Assembly (NCBI GenBank): GCA_009746045.1
Contig: RPFO01000645.1
Coordinates: 1,319,193-1,383,192 of the forward strand
DNA from: Mesostigma viride
Taxonomy: Eukaryota > Streptophyta > Mesostigmatophyceae > Mesostigmatales > Mesostigmataceae
DNA length: 64,000 nucleotides
Direction: 5' to 3'
The first letter of the stretch is position 1. The number at the start of each line of letters is the position of its first letter. This document shows, piece after piece, positions 22,070 to 31,828 of this stretch. The notes beneath the pieces are model-generated. The model made no database searches and had not been told where the DNA came from. It saw only the letters and a list, made by a program, of their open reading frames with translations. A program made the translations under genes and the position numbers.

Positions 22070-25000
22070 ATGATGGCACTGTGCCATCAGGCTGAGGTTG
22101 TGCGCGCTTTGCAGGCTCTTTATCATGGACAGGATGAGGCTACTCGCAATGCGTCTGGAGATTGGCTGGTGAAATTTCAAAAAAGTCTGGAAGCATGGCA
22201 GACAGCTCGAGAACTAGTATCGGGCGCGGACCAGTCCGTGGAAGTTCTGCTTTTTGCAGCTCAAACCCTAAGAAGAAAGGTCGCAGATGGAGAAGCCCTC
22301 TTGCAACTTTCTCCCCAGGCAAGGTTAGAGTTGCGTGATGAGCTCCTTTCTTTGGCCTCCCGTTTTTCCAGTGGGCAAAAACCGGTCCTGAAACAGGTGT
22401 GCCTGGCCGTCGCATGCCTCGCGGCCCAACTGCCGGAATGGGGGCAGCCTTTGAACAACCTCTGCACCCACTTTCTTGGCGATGTCAGCGGTTTTCAGGG
22501 AGTGCCTGCGGTGGAGGGCGGGGAAGTGGCCCTACTTGTGACACTTGCCATGGTAGCCGAAGAAAGCTGCCCGGGCGGTTGCATCGCATTGCTCAAAGAA
22601 GGCCAGGTTCCCACGGGAGCCATCGCCTCTGAGTCCGCGGCAGCCTTCATCTCCCGCGCAAATAGCTGGAGCGAAACAGCCCTGGCGGTTCTCCTGCACC
22701 TCTCCGTGCTGCTCGATAAAGGCCGATGCCACGTTGAGTGGCTGCAATGCCTGCTGGCCTGGGTCAAATTCTGCGGCTTCACAGAAATGGGCGGCGGGGC
22801 GCTGGTATCGCACCCGGTATTCACGCGCGCTATGGATCTCCTGGCCCGGCGCCAGGTGGCAGAGCTGGCTGGGGAGGTTATCTCTGAGCTTGCCTGCCGT
22901 CATGATGATCTATTTCCAGCCTTCCTCCCCCGCGCGCTCCACTGGAGCAACGAGCTAGGGGCAGCAGTCACCTGCAGAGACTGGGCACGCGCGGGGGTGC
23001 TGGTCCGCGTGCTGGCGGACGTGGCGCAGTCGTCGCTGGCCCACCTGGCGCAGGGCGCGGAGCCATCCCTGCAGCTGTGCGCCGGGCTGCTCGAGTGCCT
23101 GAAACTGCTACCCGTCACTGAAGACGACCTGGCGCTACCCATGCTCGCGTTCTGGGTGGCATTTGCGGAGCACCTGCTGCACGCGGGGCATCGAACCGAT
23201 GAGACCGGCACGCGCGTGGGTGGCGCCGAGGATCACACGGGTGCGCCAATGCAGGCCAGCGGGGCAGGCGGCATATTCCCTGCTGCCAGCTGGCAGTTGC
23301 AGATGTCAGTGGCCGTGACGGATGTTCTGTTGGACAAGTTACAACTGCCAGTGGAGGCAGGCGGGGACGAGGGCATTGAGGTTGGACCAGGGAATGGCGG
23401 GGGGGATGGCGTAGAGGAGGACGAGGGTACAGAGGAGGAACTGGCATCCGTCACCACATTCCGCCTCCACGCGGAGGAGCTGCTGTGCCACCTGTCCCAC
23501 CTGCTGGGTCTGCGCCCGTTTGCTGCCCACCTCATGGCGGGGGCGGAGCGTGCGTATAACGAGTGGCAGGCGCGGCTGGGGGATATCCAGGGTGGTGGGG
23601 GTGGCGAGGAGGGATGGAGCGGGTGCCGGAGGCTAGAAGCCTGCCTCTATGCGATGACGGCGGTGGCGGGGGACATGGAGGAGGCCAGGGCGGCCGATGT
23701 GGCGTTGCCATTTGTCACGCTGGTGGGCATGTTGGATGTGAGCGAGGCCACCGTGGCGCGGGTGCAAATAGGGCCGCACGGTCGCCACCACGCCATGCTC
23801 ATGCACCTGCTGCACGGTGCCGCGGGGAGTTTGCTGGCGGCATATGCCGGCTTGCTAGCATCCGTCCCTTCCCGTTTGCTCCTGCAGCTCCTCTCGTTGG
23901 CGGCGGCGGGGCTGTCCCACCCGTTGTCCGCGGAGGGCTGCACCGCCGCGCTTCGTCGCATCTGCGAGCTGGCGCCCGCAAAGGTGGCGGAGGAGAGGGG
24001 CGCGGTGGAGGGGCTCGCCCAGCTGGTGGTTGGCCTCGGCTCGTTGCGCCACCTGTCGCCGTTGCAGCAGGAACACGCCGTGTGCGCGCTTTGCTCCGTG
24101 CTGCTCGCGCTGCCCCCCGTCGCGCCACCCGTCACGCCCACGGGGCCGCTGCCCTCGCCAGGGTCCCAGGGCGGCGGCCACTCGCTCAGCCAGACGGCCG
24201 TGCTGGAGCTGCTGGTGCCCCCCCTGGTGGCATGCCTGGGGCCACTCATGAGCCCCTCCCTCCCGGGGGCGGCAGGGGTCGGCGGGGTGATGGGCCACGG
24301 TCTGCCACCACCATCCTCTGGCACTGCAGCAGGAGCGGGCAGAGGGGGGAGTCTCCGTGCTGACCATGCAGGGGGGGCAAGATCCGAGGCTGTTCAGGCC
24401 CTGACCCGTCTGGCGCTTATTTTTAGCCACGCGGGCGTTGCTGCTGGAGACGGCAGTGGCTACCCCCATGTTGCCCAGCAGGGTCCCACCCACACGCACC
24501 CGCTGCTTGCTGCCGTCACGTTCGCATGGCCTGCGCTATGTGCGCTCATGTCGCCGCCAGCTGCAGGGGGGCCCGGCCCCATGGACGACCCCACGGTGGC
24601 GGCGCCCGTGACGTCGTGCTGCACGGCCGCGCTCACTTCCCTGGGTGGGCCCCTGTTCCTCCCCTTCCTGCCCCAGTACCTAGAGGCGCTCGTGCGGAGC
24701 TTCCAAGGGGAGGCAGGTGGTCGGCGACACACGCCCCACGCGAGCCTCTTGCGGTCACTCGTGCCGCTCGTGGAGGTATACTTCAATGCGGGGGGCGGGC
24801 CGGATGCCAGCAGTAAAGACGGCACCGGCGACACAGCTGGTGGGCGTCACCCACCCATGCAGCAGGGAGGTCCCAACGAGCCGCCAACCGCAGGGGTCCC
24901 TGGGGCCCACCTGCTGGGGGTGACGTCGGCAGCCCTCGGGAACGGCCCCCATCTGGTCCTGCAGGCGTGCTCGATGGTCCTGGGTGGTGACCTGGCGCCT

Positions 25001-25801
25001 GTCACCTCGCTGCGAACCACCGCGTACTGCGACCGGCACCCGGACGTGGCGCAGGCGTTCTTCTTCGCGTGCACGCGGGTGGTCAACGCGCTCCCCCCCC
25101 ATGTGCTCGCGGCGGTCCCTGTCGCGTCGGTCATCGACAACGGGCTGAGCTGTGCCCCCGCGGGTGCCCACGCCAAGCACAAGGGCGTGGCCCTCGGCGC
25201 GCTCTCCTTTCTGGGGGCGCTGCTCATGACCACCGTCACGTCTGCGTCCCTGGCAGACAGGGCCGCGATGGGGGCGGGGGCACCCCCCGGGGTAGGGGGT
25301 GACCCGTCCTGCTGCCACCCTGTAGGATCCCAGTCGTGTGGCACGCCATCGGGTTCCTCTTCCGCCGGCACAGCCCAGGTGCTGTGCTCGATGGTGACGG
25401 ACCGCGGCGTGGGCATCGTGGTGGGCCTGTTGGGCGCTCTGCTTGAGGTGTCGGCCATGGCACGCGTGCACAAGGTCTCCAGCTGCTTTGCGCAGCTGGC
25501 CACGCTGTGCTGCTCCGCGACCGCGGCCCAGGTGGCGCAGATGCGGGGCCACGCGGAGCTTCACGGGATGCCGCTCGTGCGCACGTGGCTGCTGCAGGCG
25601 CTCCAGGGATCAATGATCCCCCAGTGGGGTATCTCGGCTGAGGAAGCCATGCCGCTGATGCAGGCGGTGGAGATGGCCATGGCTGCATCGGTGGGTGTGC
25701 GAGCAGGGGCGGGGGGTAGCGCCGCGTACGGCGACGGTGGGGATGGCGGGCGGCAGTTGAAGCGCATCATTCGCTCATTTGCTGAGCGGCATCGCCATTG
25801 A
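22070..25801 (+). CDS. Transportin-3 / MOS14-like karyopherin-beta
   Basis: A 1,243-residue uninterrupted frame. The N-terminus (VVRALQALYHGQDEATRN, then WLVKFQKSLEAWQ and VLLFAAQTLRRKV, residues about 10-70) is the importin-beta N-terminal domain as found in transportin-3, importin-13 and plant MOS14. These bind RanGTP and carry SR splicing factors into the nucleus. The rest is helical-repeat sequence (LALPMLAFWVAFAEHLLHAG, LLCHLSHLLGLRPFAAHL), ending LKRIIRSFAERHRH, as expected for a HEAT-repeat solenoid. It is longer than the usual 920-1,000 residues because of Gly/Pro/Asp-rich inserts around 23360-23440 and 24110-24360. I chose the ATG at 22070; the frame stays open to an ATG at 21974. 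A 5' exon joined at the CAG before GCTGAGGTT (22094) is also possible. Confidence 0.85.
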   Translation: MMALCHQAEVVRALQALYHGQDEATRNASGDWLVKFQKSLEAWQTARELVSGADQSVEVLLFAAQTLRRKVADGEALLQLSPQARLELRDELLSLASRFSSGQKPVLKQVCLAVACLAAQLPEWGQPLNNLCTHFLGDVSGFQGVPAVEGGEVALLVTLAMVAEESCPGGCIALLKEGQVPTGAIASESAAAFISRANSWSETALAVLLHLSVLLDKGRCHVEWLQCLLAWVKFCGFTEMGGGALVSHPVFTRAMDLLARRQVAELAGEVISELACRHDDLFPAFLPRALHWSNELGAAVTCRDWARAGVLVRVLADVAQSSLAHLAQGAEPSLQLCAGLLECLKLLPVTEDDLALPMLAFWVAFAEHLLHAGHRTDETGTRVGGAEDHTGAPMQASGAGGIFPAASWQLQMSVAVTDVLLDKLQLPVEAGGDEGIEVGPGNGGGDGVEEDEGTEEELASVTTFRLHAEELLCHLSHLLGLRPFAAHLMAGAERAYNEWQARLGDIQGGGGGEEGWSGCRRLEACLYAMTAVAGDMEEARAADVALPFVTLVGMLDVSEATVARVQIGPHGRHHAMLMHLLHGAAGSLLAAYAGLLASVPSRLLLQLLSLAAAGLSHPLSAEGCTAALRRICELAPAKVAEERGAVEGLAQLVVGLGSLRHLSPLQQEHAVCALCSVLLALPPVAPPVTPTGPLPSPGSQGGGHSLSQTAVLELLVPPLVACLGPLMSPSLPGAAGVGGVMGHGLPPPSSGTAAGAGRGGSLRADHAGGARSEAVQALTRLALIFSHAGVAAGDGSGYPHVAQQGPTHTHPLLAAVTFAWPALCALMSPPAAGGPGPMDDPTVAAPVTSCCTAALTSLGGPLFLPFLPQYLEALVRSFQGEAGGRRHTPHASLLRSLVPLVEVYFNAGGGPDASSKDGTGDTAGGRHPPMQQGGPNEPPTAGVPGAHLLGVTSAALGNGPHLVLQACSMVLGGDLAPVTSLRTTAYCDRHPDVAQAFFFACTRVVNALPPHVLAAVPVASVIDNGLSCAPAGAHAKHKGVALGALSFLGALLMTTVTSASLADRAAMGAGAPPGVGGDPSCCHPVGSQSCGTPSGSSSAGTAQVLCSMVTDRGVGIVVGLLGALLEVSAMARVHKVSSCFAQLATLCCSATAAQVAQMRGHAELHGMPLVRTWLLQALQGSMIPQWGISAEEAMPLMQAVEMAMAASVGVRAGAGGSAAYGDGGDGGRQLKRIIRSFAERHRH

Positions 25802-26029
25802 CAAAGCTCTATTGTGTACCTGGTTTGGTACACTGATTGAATTTCTGAGGGTGGGCATCCTGGCTTCGCTTCGGCTGGAAAAGTGCATGGAGGTTGGTAT
25901 GCCACTAGTCCTGGCTGGAGAGGGGCGGGGGGGGAGGAGAGGTAAGGGCTGATCATGCTTATAAAGAGCGGCCAGCCTCCATTTATTTATACCACGGCTT
26001 ATGCTGATATTTATTTCCCAGCCCTAGCT

Positions 26030-26034
26030 TGTAA
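26030..26034 (+). terminator. TGTAA poly(A) signal candidate
   Basis: TGTAA, the usual green-algal polyadenylation signal, lies 229 bp after the stop codon of the karyopherin gene. Confidence 0.5.
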
Positions 26035-26295
26035 TTAGATGGAATCTGCTAGGTTATCACAGATTTGCGCATTCCGATTTCTCGTTCTACCAATGAGAGC
26101 ACAGGCGCAAGCCAGAAATCTATACATCCGCAAATTACGATGGAGACTGGCACGTTCTGCCTTTTGGCATAGGTAATTGCTCTTATCCCAAGTAGTGAAG
26201 GGCATTACCGCTTAATTTTAGAAAAAGAACCTTTATTTATTTGCAACCAACATACCTCATGCAATTAATTTATATGCATACATGTATGGAGGAAG

Positions 26296-26440
26296 GGGCG
26301 CTTTGCTGAGTAGAGTAGTTGAGGTTTTCTAGATAAGCTAAGAGTTAGCTTAGTTCGGTTGCGCGGCTTCACCCACCTCCATCCATCCAGCAAGGGAATA
26401 TGTGCTACATGCTCTCCCAACGGAGTCATGTAATAATTTA
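26296..26440 (+). mobile_element. Solo LINE 3' UTR
   Basis: It starts near a CTGAGTAG resembling the ORF2 stop, continues TTTTCTAGATAAGCTAAGAG, GCGCGGCTTC and CCATCCATCCAGCAAGG, and ends ATATGTGCTACAT plus CTCTCCCAACGGAG and an AT-rich tail. The layout matches 35855-35965 and 15424-15545. Confidence 0.7.
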
Positions 26441-26455
26441 ATTTTAATTGAAGTT

Positions 26456-26510
26456 AATTAAGGGGACGTGGCGCGCCGAATATTTTCCGCGCGAAATAAT
26501 TCGCGGCACC
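26456..26510 (+). repeat. Terminus-like repeat starting TTAAGGGGACGTG
   Basis: TTAAGGGGACGTGGCGCGCCGAATATTTTCC here and TTAAGGGGACGTGCGCCCGCCGAATTTTTTGG at 27034 are diverged copies, both followed by an A/T-rich palindrome and ATTCGCGGYACCG. They look like ends of a TTAA-target DNA transposon. Confidence 0.5.
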
Positions 26511-27033
26511 GGCCGTACCGTGCAATGCATGCATCGACTGTTATGCTTTGGTGATTCGTTCTCAGATCGATCTTATATATAACACATTGCACCTCTAGAG
26601 GCCGGCCGCATATATGCAATACACGCGTATGCATGTGAGCAATGATCAACCACAAGATGTGGACGCCCCCAGCGGGCTAGAATAGCAATAGCCCTATAGC
26701 TTGTAACCCTTGGCGTCACTGCCGCTAAGGCAGCCATGCCTAGAATGTTTGCCTAGCTGTGCCAACATGCACACCTAGTCACGTGCCGCCAACGCACCGT
26801 ACACAACCAGCCATAGCCTTAGCCTAGTCCTAGTACAGCCATGCTACGCCCTGGCTATATACTTGCCCACGCTCCTGGCTATGATATGCTCACATGGGTC
26901 TTATTGCACCCACAGACTGCCGGATCGTTAGCGTGTCCGTTTAGCTGGCGCGCCCGAATGCAGCTGTGGCATGCCTCTGGCATGAAGGAGACTGGGGGTC
27001 TCTGCCCTTTCTCCTGTAGTGCACACACAAGGA

Positions 27034-29704
27034 TTAAGGGGACGTGCGCCCGCCGAATTTTTTGGCGCCAAAAAAATTCGCGGTACCGCCGTGAAGTGAA
27101 AAGTGGGTGCACGGTGCGCGCACCCCTTGCGGAAGTGGCCATGGCGACTGCGTTTAGGCGAAACTAGCAATGTCGGGCTAGAGAAACGCAAAACAAATGC
27201 TCGAATGTTGAAGACGATGATTTAATGATGTTGGGTTGTGGCGGCAAGTAGCTGGTTTACAATATCGCTGCTTTCTTTTACTGCCATCGGCATGGGGGGT
27301 AGACTGCATTTTTTGGTCGCGCGGAATAAAATAGAATTCGTGATAGCGGCAGTGAATTCGCAGTTTTGGGGGTTGTTCTGACCGTGAAGCAGGCGTTAAT
27401 ATCGGTTGCATCGAATTCTAAACCGAGCTGGTGCTTTTTGCCAGATTTTCGGCCTTTATCGGTAAGTAATTGTTCAGACCTGCGCAGTGCGTGTCTGACC
27501 TGTCCATGGAATAACCGCTGTTGTTGCGCGCCTGGGCGAGGGATTTACGAGGGCGAGGTACAGATTTGTCGCGAATGTTATCGGCTATCAGTGCTTTCTT
27601 CTATGAGCTCATCGTTCGAGTTTTTTTGGGTTCTTTTTGGGCAGTTTCCGCCAGCTAGCTCGCCGTCGCTTGCCGTTGTGTTGTCGAATACCTGGCAGCT
27701 TTAGATTGTTTTCGTCGATGTCGTGATCAGGGCCGCTTCAGTCGCAACCTATAGCTCTTCGGGAAGGTTTAAGGCATTTCATAAAACGTGTTCTGGCAAG
27801 GATGTTGTGCGTATGGACGCTTCTTGTTGTGTGAGAGTGACGCACCCTCTCTTCGCAGCGGCATCACAGCGCTCATGCGCTGGAGGGCCGCCAATGGTTT
27901 CTTTCCATTTTATCGTGCAGGGGAGGAAGTGTTTGATTGACGATTATGTTGGAGATATTGCATTTGTGTGACTGCATGTAGATAGCTACCACCATTGGTT
28001 TATTTGAGCTTTCCCTTGATATCATCATGTGAAAAGACTGCCATGTGCTGAGCCAACCATGGTTGACATGGTTGACTGCATGCAAGCTTTGTATGCCATG
28101 ATCTCCTTGGTTCCTTGCCCTCCATAGTTCCAGTTTGTTGCCCATCTCAGGTAGGGCAGTTCAGGAGTTGTTGCTGTTTTGGTTAGCTTGGTTGGCATAA
28201 ACCTTACACTCTAACCTGGGAGAAACATAGAAAATGCTGGTAAGGCATTTTAGTGCCATCATCATTATTGCTATTCACATGCTTATAAGTCTGGCCATGC
28301 TCGAGGTACGGTTAAGGGCTATGAGGTGTGTGGCCACCCCTGTGTACTTCATAACATATTCAGCATGTATTTGATGCATGTTGGATGGCATGTAAAGTGT
28401 AATTGTGTTTATACTTGGTTACTGAGTGGTCCTTAGCGCCTGTCCGGTGGTCGTCTAGGAAACTCATCAGTGCGTGTCACAGTGACCCCCAACCTTGAGC
28501 ATGTGTCGTCATCAGTGTGTAATAGTTATTTATATGTGCTTTTGGTCATAGATTTGCCGAGTTCTAATCATTGAGTTTACAAGGTAACCTTGGGTTGAGT
28601 ATAGTGTATGCTCTCTTGGCATGTATGCCTAGCGATCGTGTTGCTATGCTTGCGCTTGCAAGGTTGGCCATGCCGAGGGCAGGTAAGGGCAGATGAGGTG
28701 CCTAGCTGTTTGCTTATGGGTGTAGACACCTCCCCCGCTGCCCTTGCACAGCTGGATGAGCTGAGGAACAAGAGGAAGCCAGCAGGTGGTCAAGAAGACG
28801 CTAGAGTACAAGGCTGAGGCAGCCCGGGCGTGGCATGTGAAGCGTGGCCATCGCTGGGATGAGGGCAAGGTAGATGCCCAGAGGGGCCAGGTCACCTACA
28901 GCAAGGGGGTGCACTATGGGGGTGTGGGGGCTGCTACTGGGGGGGCGGGGGCGGGCAGCAATGAGGATGATGATGACACTGCACACATCCCTTGCTTGCG
29001 CTGCTCTAAGACCGATGCATCTGATGATGACCCTTTCTTGCTGTGCAGCACACCCGGGTGCGATGGGGGGCTCCACCTGAGCTGCACGGTCCCTCTCCTG
29101 CCCAGCGTACCTGATGGGGACTGGTTCTGCCCAGTTTGCTGTGGGGAAGACTGTGATGATGGCAGTGATAGTGACAGTGACTAGTATAATGGACGCCCAG
29201 GTGGCATGCTGCCAAAGAGCATAACTTCCACACCGCTTGTCCAAATGCAGCCAGATTTTGCCAGCGTGTGTGTCGATGACTAATGGAATTTTGAATATCA
29301 TGTTTGGCCCATTTCACATGTGTTTGGTATTTTATTATTTTTGGCATGTGTGAAAAACAGCGTTTTTGTACTTGCAAGAGCATAAAAATTCTAAAGCATG
29401 TCAGATATGGGTTGTGAGTGGCTCTAATTTTTGGCCACCCACGACCTGCTTGGACAATATCATGCCTGGCCTGAATTGATGTGTGCATTGGCTGGGGCAT
29501 ACTGTGCCCTAATTAGCGTCTTTTTCTATTTTTAGCGCGATACCGGCGCGTGGTTGGGGGTAGAACCTTCAATGAATGCATGGATAACTCACTAAACATG
29601 TTATTTAGGGCCCCTAATCATGGCTGGGCATAATTCAATTGAATTCATATTGAAACAAGTGTATTCCAGTTTTGGGGGGGTTTGGTGGCACACCTCCCCT
29701 TAAG
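27034..29704 (+). mobile_element. Candidate TTAA-target DNA transposon (piggyBac-like) carrying a PHD-finger gene
   Basis: The left end is TTAA GGGGACGTGCGCCCGCC (27034). The right end, read inverted from 29704, is TTAA GGGGAGGTGTGCCACCA. About 13 of 17 positions match and TTAA borders both. Just inside the left end is a near-perfect hairpin, CGAATTTTTTGGCGCC with its complement (27054-27082). The interior (27200-28700) has no long frame; a PHD-finger exon lies near the right end. No transposase core is visible, so the element would be non-autonomous. The weak inverted repeat makes this tentative. Confidence 0.35.
28786..29184 (+). CDS. PHD-finger protein, 3' exon
   Basis: This reading frame is about 130 codons and ends TAG at 29182-29184. 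The N-terminal half is basic and charged (VKKTLEYKAEAARAWHVKRG). A Gly-rich then acidic linker follows. The C-terminal half is a PHD finger: C-LR-C, then LLCSTPGC, GGLHLSC and WFCPVC, with spacing C-x2-C ... C-x4-C ... H-x2-C ... C-x2-C. PHD fingers read histone H3 tails, but some transposases also carry them. The true start is upstream: a CAG acceptor-like site precedes 28786, and LAQLDELRNKRKPAG can be read just before it in a different frame. Either an intron boundary or a frameshift separates them. It ends in an acidic GSDSDSD tail. Confidence 0.55.
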   Translation: MVKKTLEYKAEAARAWHVKRGHRWDEGKVDAQRGQVTYSKGVHYGGVGAATGGAGAGSNEDDDDTAHIPCLRCSKTDASDDDPFLLCSTPGCDGGLHLSCTVPLLPSVPDGDWFCPVCCGEDCDDGSDSDSD

Positions 29705-29774
29705 AGCACTTCGGTGCTCCGTGACTCCCCAACGGGAGCACGAGTTTAATTAATTAATTAATTAATTAATTAAT
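29705..29774 (+). mobile_element. Minimal retroelement 3' terminus (variant B) with TTAA-repeat tail
   Basis: GGTGCTCCGTGACTCCCCAACGGGAGCAC contains nested stems (GTGCTCC/GGAGCAC and CTCCC/GGGAG) followed by TTTAATTAATTAATTAATT. Only about 45 bp of element precede the tail. Confidence 0.65.
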
Positions 29775-29792
29775 GGTACGCAAGGATAGCCC

Positions 29793-30626
29793 ACCATGCT
29801 ACTCACTGGTGAGCTGGACATGTCGGCTGTCCGCCTCCGGCCCCGCGCGCGGGGGAAGGCTGGCCCGGCACTCGTGCTCCTCACCTTTAAGTACATGGCG
29901 GACAAGCTGGTGTTCCTTAAATGCCGCAAGAAGCTCGAGATCGGAGACTCGCTTCACGCTGGACGACGACTTGACCCTGGCCTAGCAACAGCGGCGACGC
30001 GAGCTATGGCCAATTCAGCTCCGGCGGAGCGCAGGGGGGCGGAACTTAATAAGCCGGTATACTGGAGGGGGGCGGTCATCCACGTTGCATGACCACAAGC
30101 CCTGGCAGCCCCCTCCTGCCACCTCAGACTAGGGAATATATACCAGTAGTGTAGATTAGTCAGGCTTAGCCTAGCATGTGGCCCACGCGCATGTGCGCCC
30201 ATAATGGCCCCCATGGATGTTGCCTTAATTCAGAATTTAGCCAAGCCATGCCTATAATAATGGGACCCCCATCTATGGATGTTGCATTAAGAATTTAGCC
30301 ATGCTATGCCTATGCAGAGAGATGCTCTCTGTTGAGAAGCCATGCCCTAGCCCTTGTATCAAGGAGAGCCTTGTATAGCCATGATGATCTTCCCCCCCAT
30401 GGCATGCTCCCCCTTAGCTGGGCATAGCGTGATAGACCATGAGGGTGCGGGTGCCCTGGTGCACCTAGAGCAAGGGTAGCTTACATTCCCACCCTTGCAT
30501 GAAGTAGCCTATAGGATGTATTATAGGATACTAAAAGCCATATGCCCCTTCTCAGGGATATGTGCTACATTTACTCCCAACGGAGTGATGTTCCTAATTA
30601 ATTAATTAATTAATTAATTAATTAAG
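29793..30626 (+). mobile_element. ORF1-only element, 5'-truncated, plus strand
   Basis: It begins inside the RRM part of ORF1 (MLLTGELDMSAVRL, LLTFKYMADKLVFLKCRKKL, a broken ELWP-like region, VYWRGAVIHVA) and continues through the 3' UTR (30120-30545). It ends GGATATGTGCTACATTTACTCCCAACGGAGTGATGTTCC and a TAAT tail to 30626. It is the inverted counterpart of 31047-31824. Confidence 0.75.
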
Positions 30627-30634
30627 GATAGCTG

Positions 30635-31046
30635 CATTTGTAGCATTTGTAGGACACCTTGCTCGCACCAGCCAGGTCGATACCGCCCTTGGTCTGGCCG
30701 GCCCCCAGCGGCTTGGCCAGCCAGGGCGACACATTCTGACCTGGCCTGGCCCCAAGGGCATTCCCAAAAGGGTATAGGGAAACCTGTCACGAACAGTCTA
30801 CATCCAGATGTTGCTGGACGACCTAGTCCTCCCAGCCCAGTTTGAACACCGCATCCACTCTCTCTCCCGTCTTTGGACTGCTGGCCATGCAGGACCAGAC
30901 GCGGTGGCAGAAGATTGTCAAGGCTCACACGCCCGACCCTGTGGGCAAGCCCCCACCGGCCCCCAATTAGAGGAGGAGGCGTTTTGATGAGTAGTGTCGT
31001 TAGGCTTTTCTAGACTAGATAGCTTGAATTGAATTGAATTGAATTG
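30635..31046 (+). mobile_element. LINE ORF2 3' fragment between two inverted ORF1-element ends
   Basis: The plus strand reads VAFVGHLARTSQVDTAL and QPGRHILTWPGPKG, homologous to the C-terminus of the reverse transcriptase at 1-300. Further on come LDDLVLPAQFEHRIHSLSRL and a frame-broken copy of the RWQKIVKAHTPDPVGK tail. A stop and TTTTCTAGACTAGATAG follow, then a GAATT microsatellite (31021-31044). Confidence 0.7.
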
Positions 31047-31824
31047 TAACATAACTCCGTTGGGAGAATATGTAGCACATATCCCTGAGAAGGGGCATAT
31101 GGCTTTTCATACATTCTAGGCTACTTCCTGCAAGAGTGGAATGTAAGCAGCACTTGCTCTAGGTGCCTCAAGGGCACCGGCACCCTCATGATCTTCACAC
31201 TATGCCCAGCTAAGGGGGAGTATGTCATGTGGGGGAAGATCATCATGGCTATACAAGAGCTAGGGCATGGCTTCTCGACAGAGAGCATCTCTCTGCATGG
31301 CATAGCATGGCTAAATTCTTAATGCAACATCCATGGGGGTCCCATTATAGACAAAGCATGGCTAAATGTTGAAGGCATCATCCATGGGGGCCATAATTAT
31401 TGGCGCACATGCGCGTGGGCCACATGCTAGGCTAAGCCTTACTAATCTACACTGCTGGTATATATTTCTAGTCTGAGGTGGCAGGAGGGGGCTGCCAGGG
31501 CTTGTGGTCAACGTGGATGACCGCCCCCCTCCAGTATAGGTCGGCTTCCCCCTTGCGCTCTGCCGGAGCTGAAGGTAGGTCGGCCATAGCTCGCGTCGCC
31601 GCTGTTGCTCGGGGCCAGGGCCCCTTGAGTCAAGTCGTCGCCCAGCGTGAAGCGAGTCTCCGATCTCGAGCTTCTTGCGGCATTTAAGGAACGCCAGCTT
31701 GTCCGCCATGTACTTAAAGGTGAGGAGCACGGGTGCCGGGCCTGCCTTCCCCCGCGCGCGGGGGAGGCGGACAGCCGACATGTCCAGCTCACCAGTGAGT
31801 AACATGGGGGCAAAAATGGCGCGC
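31047..31824 (-). mobile_element. ORF1-only element copy 3, 3' half (split by a piggyBac insertion)
   Basis: In minus-strand sense: the RRM half of ORF1 (31824-31468; MLLTGELDMSAVRLPRARGK, LLTFKYMADKLAFLKCRKKL, RRRELWPTYLQLRQ), the 3' UTR and the terminal stem-loop (reverse complement of 31055-31068). Some frame changes occur after the KKLEIGDS region. The upstream half lies at 34690-35850. Confidence 0.8.
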
Positions 31825-31828
31825 TTAA

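Larger units (their letters stand above)
25802..27033. other. Intergenic region with a solo LINE 3' end
   Basis: Apart from the poly(A) signal and the two repeats listed separately (26296-26440 and 26456-26510), I see no gene. Confidence 0.5.
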
